NCBI GenBank assembly: GCA_039916225.1
Contig: JBDSLU010000241.1
Span: forward strand, 1 to 10,499
Direction: 5' to 3'
DNA from: JBDSLU01 sp039916225
Lineage (GTDB): Bacteria > Acidobacteriota > Vicinamibacteria > Vicinamibacterales > Vicinamibacteraceae
DNA: 10,499 bases
Shown in pieces: positions 6,662 to 10,499 of the stretch. The translations under genes and the position numbers were made by a program. The notes beneath the pieces are model-generated. The model made no database searches and was not told the DNA's origin. It saw nothing but the letters and a program-made list of their open reading frames with translations. Numbering within the stretch: the first letter of the stretch is position 1; every line of letters begins with the position of its first letter.

Positions 6662-8572
6662 GTGACCATCAACGTCTGGCGTCCCGTCGAAACGGTGCTC
6701 ACGAGCGCCGCGCGTCTCGCCTGGCCCGCGTTTCAGGCCGTCAACCGGCGCCTCGAGTCGGGCACCTTCCAGCCCAAGTGGGCCCCTGCGCCCCTGATGA
6801 AGAGCCAGGAGCGCTCGAAGCCACCGCTGGGCTGGCCTCGGACGACCGACTCGCTGTGCCCGACCTGCGTCAAGGAAGCCCGCAAGCGCATCCTGGCCGG
6901 CGAGCAGTCGATCGAGACCCTGGTCAACGAGCAGGTCGGCGAAATCAAGGCCCAGATCGTCGAGCGCAACGGCTCGGTCATCGTCGAGAAGACCTGCCCT
7001 GTCCACGGCACCTTCACCGACACGCTGGCCATCGACGCCAAGTTCCTCACCCGCATCGAGGACCTGTTCCCGGGCCGCGACTTCAAGGCGGTCACCGAGA
7101 CGCTCCACAACCACGGCACCTCGTCCATTCAGTACGGCCGCGGGTCGGTCCTCACGATCGACCTGACGAACCGCTGCAACATGATGTGCGACCCGTGCTT
7201 CATGGACGCCAACCAGGTCGGCTACGTCCACGAGCTGACCTTCGACGACGTCAAGAAGCTGCTCGACGACTCCATCTCGATCAAGCCGCGCCGCCAGATG
7301 ACGGTGCAGTTCTCGGGCGGCGAGCCGACCATCTCGCCGCACTTCCTCGAGTCCGTCGCCTACGCCCGCAAGGTCGGCTACTTCAGCGTCCAGGCGGCCA
7401 CCAACGGCATCCGCTTCGCGCAGGAGCCGGAGTTCGCCAAGGCCGCCGCCGCGGCAGGTATGCGCATCGCCTACCTGCAGTTCGACGGCATCGGCGAGGA
7501 CGCCAACGCCCACCGCAAGGTCGGCAACCTGTTCGACGTCAAGCTGCGCGCCATCGAGCACCTCTATCAGGCGGGCATCGACGTGTGCCTGGTCGTCACC
7601 ATCGTCAACACGGTGAACAACGACCAGGTCGGGCCGATCATCCGCTTCGCGATGGAGAACTGCGACAAGATCAGCTTCGTCTCGTTCCAGCCGGTGTCGT
7701 TCACCGGCCGGGACGAAGACATCTCCGACGCCGATCGCCAGCGCCAGCGCTACACGCTGTCGCACCTCGCCCAGGACGTGAAGGGCCAGACCGGCGCCAC
7801 CGAGCCGCTGCGCGACTGGTTCCCGCTGTCGGCGATGGGCCCGCTGGTCGACGTCACCGACCTGCTCAAGGGCGCCGAAGCCGACTGGGGCACGATGAAG
7901 TGCGGCTGCCACCCGAACTGCGGCATCGGCACCGCGTTCATGGTCAGCAAGAAAACAAAGAAGTGGAAGCCGGTCACCGAGTTCATCGACGTCGAGCGCT
8001 TCATCGCCGACGCCCGCGTCATCTCGGATACGGCGCGCTCGTCGAAGCTGACCAAGGTGCAGATGGCGCTCAGCCTGCTGCGCAACTATCACCCGTCGAA
8101 GGCGCCCGAAGGCTTCGCCCTCAAGCACCTGCTGAAGAAGTTCGACAAGCAGAGCGGCGGGGCCCTCGGCGGCCGGATGAACGAGGACACCAAGGGCGAT
8201 CGCAAGGGCGACGAGTGGCTGATGCTGTTCGTCGCCGGGATGTGGTTCCAGGATCTCTGGACCTACGATTTCCGCCGCACCGAGATGTGCATCATTCCGT
8301 ATGCGACGCAGCAGGGCGAGATCTCCTTCTGCGCCTACAACACGGGCGTGGGCTGGCGGCAGGTGGTCGAGCACATGCACAAGAACGCCACGGTCGCGGA
8401 GTGGTACAAGACGCACGGCAAGCACGCGGTCTACGCCAACCCGAAGAAGGCCGTGCCGCTCCCCAACGCCGTTCCTGTCGCGCTGAAGATCCCGAAGAAC
8501 GGCCGGCTGGTCGACTACCAGCCGCGTCCGAAGAGCGGGGCGCTCGACTCCACGGAGCTCGTCACCTCGTAG
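6662..8572 (+). CDS. radical SAM enzyme of the COG1964 / Mj0619 (Tes-like) family
   Basis: A 636-residue radical SAM protein without a B12 domain. The N-terminal metal-site region has SLCPTC (Cys66, Cys69) and KTCPVHG (Cys112), a layout seen in Mj0619-type proteins. The radical SAM core holds LTNRCNMMCDPCF, with Cys172-x3-Cys176-x2-Cys179 binding the [4Fe-4S]/SAM cluster, then SGGEP (218-222). Further cysteines, CGCHPNC (414-420) and the C-terminal RRTEMCIIPYATQQGEISFC (Cys543, Cys557), suggest auxiliary clusters. The archaeal homologue Tes couples lipid tails to form tetraether lipids; Mj0619 was earlier proposed to methylate pterins. A role in membrane-spanning lipids is therefore plausible but is family-level inference. 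The GTG at 6662 is chosen because GAGG lies about 11 bp upstream and VTINVWRP looks like a natural N-terminus. The GTG at 6629 would add 11 residues and lies in a hairpin; there is no ATG before 6797. A -10-like box at 6571 may drive it together with the TPR gene. Confidence 0.85.
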   Translation: MTINVWRPVETVLTSAARLAWPAFQAVNRRLESGTFQPKWAPAPLMKSQERSKPPLGWPRTTDSLCPTCVKEARKRILAGEQSIETLVNEQVGEIKAQIVERNGSVIVEKTCPVHGTFTDTLAIDAKFLTRIEDLFPGRDFKAVTETLHNHGTSSIQYGRGSVLTIDLTNRCNMMCDPCFMDANQVGYVHELTFDDVKKLLDDSISIKPRRQMTVQFSGGEPTISPHFLESVAYARKVGYFSVQAATNGIRFAQEPEFAKAAAAAGMRIAYLQFDGIGEDANAHRKVGNLFDVKLRAIEHLYQAGIDVCLVVTIVNTVNNDQVGPIIRFAMENCDKISFVSFQPVSFTGRDEDISDADRQRQRYTLSHLAQDVKGQTGATEPLRDWFPLSAMGPLVDVTDLLKGAEADWGTMKCGCHPNCGIGTAFMVSKKTKKWKPVTEFIDVERFIADARVISDTARSSKLTKVQMALSLLRNYHPSKAPEGFALKHLLKKFDKQSGGALGGRMNEDTKGDRKGDEWLMLFVAGMWFQDLWTYDFRRTEMCIIPYATQQGEISFCAYNTGVGWRQVVEHMHKNATVAEWYKTHGKHAVYANPKKAVPLPNAVPVALKIPKNGRLVDYQPRPKSGALDSTELVTS

Positions 8573-8606
8573 CCCGGCGTCGGGCCAGCCAGCGTCGTCG
8601 CCGGCC

Positions 8607-9341
8607 ATGGGTGACATCTTCGGCTTTTACTTCAACTGGGGCATCCTGCTCCAGATCGGGTGCGTGATCCACTTCGTCCGCCGGAGGCCGAACACCTACT
8701 GGCTGTGGATCATCCTGATGTTCGGGCCGCTGGGGTCGCTGGCCTACATCCTGGTCGAGGTGCTGCCCGACGCCGGGCTGTTGCGCGGCACCTTCCAGAT
8801 GTTCCCGCGGCGCCGGCGGATCCGCGAGCTGGGGCGGACCATCCTCGACAACCCGTCGTCGGGGAACCTCGAAGAGCTCGCCGACCTGTATCTCGAGGAC
8901 GGCAAGCCGGCCAAGGCGCGCGAGCTCTACGATCGCGCGATCACGCCGCGCACGGCGTCGATCGATCCGTACTACCGGCGCGGCCTCGCCGCGCTGGCCC
9001 TCGACGATCCGCAGGCGGCGCTGGCCGACTTCTCGCGCGTCGTCACCCAGGATCCGAAGTACGACTTCCACCGCGCCGCCGGGCTGCTGGCGCACGTCTG
9101 CGCCCGCATCGGACATCGCGACGACGCCGAAGCGTGGTTCAAGCAGGCGACCGCGCTGTCCACCGCGTCCGAGCTGGCGGTCCACTACGCGGAGTTCCTG
9201 GCCGAGTCGCAACGCCCCGCCGAGGCGCGCGAGTGGGCGCAGCACGTCCTCGACAAAAAAGCGACGATGCCGCGCTACCTCGCCCGCCGCGAGCGTCCCT
9301 GGTTCCGCCGCGCCAAAACGGTCATGAAGCGCATCGCGTAA
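8607..9341 (+). CDS. membrane-anchored TPR-repeat protein
   Basis: A 244-residue protein with two N-terminal membrane segments (about 7-24 and 31-53) and a soluble helical part. The second segment, WLWIILMFGPLGSLAYILVE (32-51), resembles the short PLDc_N-type membrane domain found at the start of cardiolipin synthases and some unrelated membrane proteins. Residues 86-215 form about four TPR-like helix pairs: LADLYLEDGKPAKARELYDR (91-110), YYRRGLAALALDDPQAALAD (122-141), then the pairs around 157-182 and 191-216. The end is basic (RRERPWFRRAKTVMKR). There is no catalytic motif, so a scaffold or assembly role is likely. It begins 34 bp after the radical SAM stop on the same strand and is probably cotranscribed, which makes it a candidate membrane partner of that enzyme. 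No Shine-Dalgarno is visible before the ATG. Its exact function is unknown. Confidence 0.72.
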   Translation: MGDIFGFYFNWGILLQIGCVIHFVRRRPNTYWLWIILMFGPLGSLAYILVEVLPDAGLLRGTFQMFPRRRRIRELGRTILDNPSSGNLEELADLYLEDGKPAKARELYDRAITPRTASIDPYYRRGLAALALDDPQAALADFSRVVTQDPKYDFHRAAGLLAHVCARIGHRDDAEAWFKQATALSTASELAVHYAEFLAESQRPAEAREWAQHVLDKKATMPRYLARRERPWFRRAKTVMKRIA

Positions 9342-9347
9342 AGCCGT

Positions 9348-9388
9348 GCTCGGAGCTTGCTCGGAGTGTGCTCCGAGCAACTTGCAAT
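9348..9388 (+). repeat. left 41-bp REP-like inverted repeat
   Basis: Contains 9-mer units at 9348-9356 (GCTCGGAGC), 9359-9367 (GCTCGGAGT) and 9370-9378 (GCTCCGAGC, the reverse complement), with 2-nt spacers, then AACTTGCAAT. Units 2 and 3 can pair as a hairpin with a tiny loop. It begins 7 bp after the TPR stop codon, so it may also end or protect that transcript. It differs from the reverse complement of the right copy only at the 10th and 20th bases. Confidence 0.85.
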
Positions 9389-9450
9389 AAGTGCAACGGG
9401 CGGCGGCGGCGTCCTCGGCATCGCCGTCGGCGAATTGTGAAACGGCGACG

Positions 9451-10071
9451 TCAGTCCACCGTGGCAGGATGTCCGACATCGAGAGAGACGGGACCGATGG
9501 GCTCACCGGACGCGGTCTGCGTCCGGATGAAGTCGAGGTCGGCGACCGGTTCGTGGTCGTTGACGAAATCGAGCCAGTGCGGCGGGCGCGGCAGCGGCCA
9601 ATCCGCAATCACAACGCCCAGGCCACGCCCCTCGGGCGACGCGCTGGACCACGACCATCCGTCGGCGCGCTCGCACAAGTCGGCGCGGGCCGCGTTGCGC
9701 TCGATGTAGCGCAGGACGCGGTAGAAATACGTCTCGGTATGGATCGGCACGGCTCTGAACCGTGACTGGTAAACCGCGCCGCAGCCGGAAGATCCGTGCT
9801 TGCGATGAAGACGTCTGGCGTGGATGGCGCTGAACCACTGCACGAACGCCGTGATCTCATCGTCGGTCGATGGCCACAGTGCCATGTGCCAATGGTTTGG
9901 CATCAGGCAATAGCCCAGGAGACGCGTAGGTCTCGCCTGGAGGGCGTGCGCCAACAGCGCCTGGAACGCCAAATAGTCGCCCGCATCGCGGAACAGCACC
10001 TGGCCGCGGGTGGCACGATTCATCACGTGGAACGCGTACCCCGCGTTCCGGTGGACCGAGTATCTCGACAT
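9451..10071 (-). CDS. REP-associated tyrosine transposase (RAYT, Y1 HUH family)
   Basis: A 206-residue Y1 transposase of the IS200-like/RAYT family, which nicks single-stranded hairpin DNA through a covalent tyrosine link. The N-terminus GYAFHVMNRATRGQVLFRD (11-29) is the standard RAYT opening. The HUH metal motif is intact in LMPNHWHMAL (56-65; His60, His62). GAVYQSRFRAVPI (98-110) and YRVLRYIERNAARADL (117-132), with the expected catalytic Tyr122, complete the domain, so the enzyme looks active. The frame is open up to 10197, but the ATG at 10071 has GGAG five bases upstream (10077-10080) and begins the conserved sequence. The protein is somewhat longer than the core domain; its last ~45 residues are not recognised. 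The flanking hairpin repeats are its probable DNA substrates. Confidence 0.88.
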   Translation of the reverse strand: MSRYSVHRNAGYAFHVMNRATRGQVLFRDAGDYLAFQALLAHALQARPTRLLGYCLMPNHWHMALWPSTDDEITAFVQWFSAIHARRLHRKHGSSGCGAVYQSRFRAVPIHTETYFYRVLRYIERNAARADLCERADGWSWSSASPEGRGLGVVIADWPLPRPPHWLDFVNDHEPVADLDFIRTQTASGEPIGPVSLDVGHPATVD

Positions 10072-10076
10072 CGTCT

Positions 10077-10080
10077 CTCC
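10077..10080 (-). promoter_or_regulatory. Shine-Dalgarno for the RAYT gene
   Basis: Read on the minus strand, GGAG is followed by AGACG and the ATG at 10071, a good 5-nt spacing. It supports this start over the upstream in-frame starts up to 10197. Confidence 0.6.
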
Positions 10081-10165
10081 GCCCGGGGGAGCGTCGGGCG
10101 TACGACGTCGATCCAAGGTTCGTGCCCACTCGAAGGCCGATTCACGGGCCTCCCCGATCGCAAGA

Positions 10166-10206
10166 ATTGCAAGTTGCTCGGAGCACGCTCCGAGCACGCT
10201 CCGAGC
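10166..10206 (-). repeat. right 41-bp REP-like inverted repeat
   Basis: On the plus strand it reads ATTGCAAGTT, then GCTCGGAGC (10176-10184), GCTCCGAGC (10187-10195) and GCTCCGAGC (10198-10206), separated by AC. It is the reverse complement of the left copy with two mismatches. 10176-10195 is a perfect hairpin. Its outer end coincides with the C of CTA (10206-10208), the stop codon of the sugar-binding protein gene on the minus strand, so the hairpin lies immediately after that stop and may act as its 3' end. Confidence 0.85.
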
Positions 10207-10499
10207 TACTTCGGGTTGATGACCGCCTGGATCTTCGGATCCTGGAGGTTGTCGAGGGTGACGAGCTCGACGCCGGTGTCGACGCTGATCGGCACCTGTT
10301 CCTTCTTCAGGTGCGCCACCATCGTCTTCACCGACAGGTAGCCCATGTTCACCGGGTTCTGCACGACGAAGCCCTTGATCTCGCCCTTGCGCAACGGCTC
10401 GAGGAAGCTGGAGCTGTAGTCGAAGCCGACGAAGGTGATGGCGCCGGCTTTGCCGATGTCCTGGAGCGCGAGCAGCATGCCGGCGGTCGACGACTCGTT
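10206..10499 (-). CDS. ribose-type ABC transporter substrate-binding protein (C-terminal part)
   Basis: The last 97 codons of a gene that runs off the right edge. The visible part begins NESSTAGMLLALQDIGKAG and has the periplasmic sugar-binding (RbsB-like, Peripla_BP_4) pattern: a helix before ITFVGFDYSSSFLEPLRKGE, then GFVVQNPVNMGYLSVKTMV, DTGVELVTLDN and the end AVINPK. Such proteins capture a sugar or related ligand in the periplasm and deliver it to an ABC permease; a signal peptide would lie outside the window. The internal ATG at 10478 is not the start, because the sequence upstream in the same frame is already family-like. Permease and ATPase genes, if present, are not in this window. 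The ligand cannot be named. Confidence 0.8.
   Translation of the reverse strand, partial: NESSTAGMLLALQDIGKAGAITFVGFDYSSSFLEPLRKGEIKGFVVQNPVNMGYLSVKTMVAHLKKEQVPISVDTGVELVTLDNLQDPKIQAVINPK

Larger units (their letters stand above)
9348..10206 (-). mobile_element. RAYT unit bounded by 41-bp inverted repeats
   Basis: An 859-bp unit made of a RAYT transposase gene bracketed by 41-bp inverted repeats (39/41 identical). The two repeats face outward symmetrically, and each carries hairpin-forming 9-mers, like the REP sequences around RAYT genes (REPtron arrangement). No target duplication is evident at the edges (AAGCCGT on the left, TACTTCG on the right). The unit exactly fills the space between the convergent TPR and sugar-binding genes. 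Whether the repeats are the true ends of a mobile unit or REP elements recruited around a resident transposase cannot be decided from one copy. Confidence 0.65.

Noticed and set aside
5006..8617. A 1203-codon open frame on the minus strand
   Set aside because: It lies opposite the acyl ligase and the radical SAM gene, both of which have complete family motifs. The translation is Arg/Val/Asp/Gly-rich low-complexity sequence with no domain pattern. It is the antisense shadow expected at this GC content.
6778..8667. A 629-codon plus-strand frame overlapping the radical SAM gene
   Set aside because: It is a frame-shifted copy of the radical SAM gene rich in Arg, Pro and His, with no family motifs.
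9348..9388. Repeated 9-mers as a CRISPR or iteron array
   Set aside because: There are only three units with 2-nt spacers, arranged as hairpins and mirrored across a RAYT gene, which fits REP sequences and not a CRISPR array or origin.
10072..10197. N-terminal extension of the RAYT frame into the right repeat
   Set aside because: The extra 42 residues are not RAYT-like, and the ATG at 10071 has its own Shine-Dalgarno and begins the conserved domain.

Overview
The window is about 70% GC, with dense coding and strong G/C preference at third codon positions. It carries Gram-negative envelope-type genes: an LpxL/HtrB-family acyltransferase, a FabZ-type dehydratase and a periplasmic sugar-binding protein. 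A high-GC Gram-negative bacterium is therefore likely. Acidobacteriota (Vicinamibacteria-like) is my best guess from overall gene style, but nothing here proves it.

Left part (about 1-6547). Four genes resemble parts of an aryl-polyene/xanthomonadin-type pathway, and two more lie among them. They are an LpxL-like acyltransferase (+), a membrane-anchored DUF2062-methyltransferase fusion (-), a chorismatase of the XanB2/Hyg5/FkbO family (+), a FabZ-like hotdog dehydratase (-), a CPA2 cation/proton antiporter (+) and an AMP-forming acyl ligase (+). Read as a pathway, the chorismatase makes hydroxybenzoate from chorismate, the ligase activates it, the dehydratase acts during chain growth, and the methyltransferase and acyltransferase finish or anchor the product. 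No ketosynthase, ketoreductase or acyl carrier protein is present, so the rest must lie outside the window or the pathway is a different one. The genes alternate strands. The FabZ-like gene and the antiporter diverge from a 29-bp gap holding a palindromic -10 element (AGTATACT).

Middle (6548-9341). A radical SAM enzyme has the layout of the COG1964 / Mj0619 family, whose characterised archaeal member Tes joins lipid tails carbon-to-carbon to make tetraether lipids. It follows an AT-richer leader with its own -10-like box and is followed 34 bp later by a membrane-anchored TPR protein. This pair is the best candidate for an unstudied membrane-lipid system.

Right part (9342-10499). A REP-associated tyrosine transposase (RAYT, Y1/HUH type) is bracketed by a 41-bp inverted repeat (39/41 identical). 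Each repeat contains three copies of a 9-mer that can form hairpins. The unit fills the gap between two convergent genes, and its right repeat ends on the first base (+ strand) of the stop codon of a truncated ribose-type ABC transporter substrate-binding protein that runs off the right edge. I see no tRNA, rRNA or CRISPR array. No gap between genes exceeds 300 bases.
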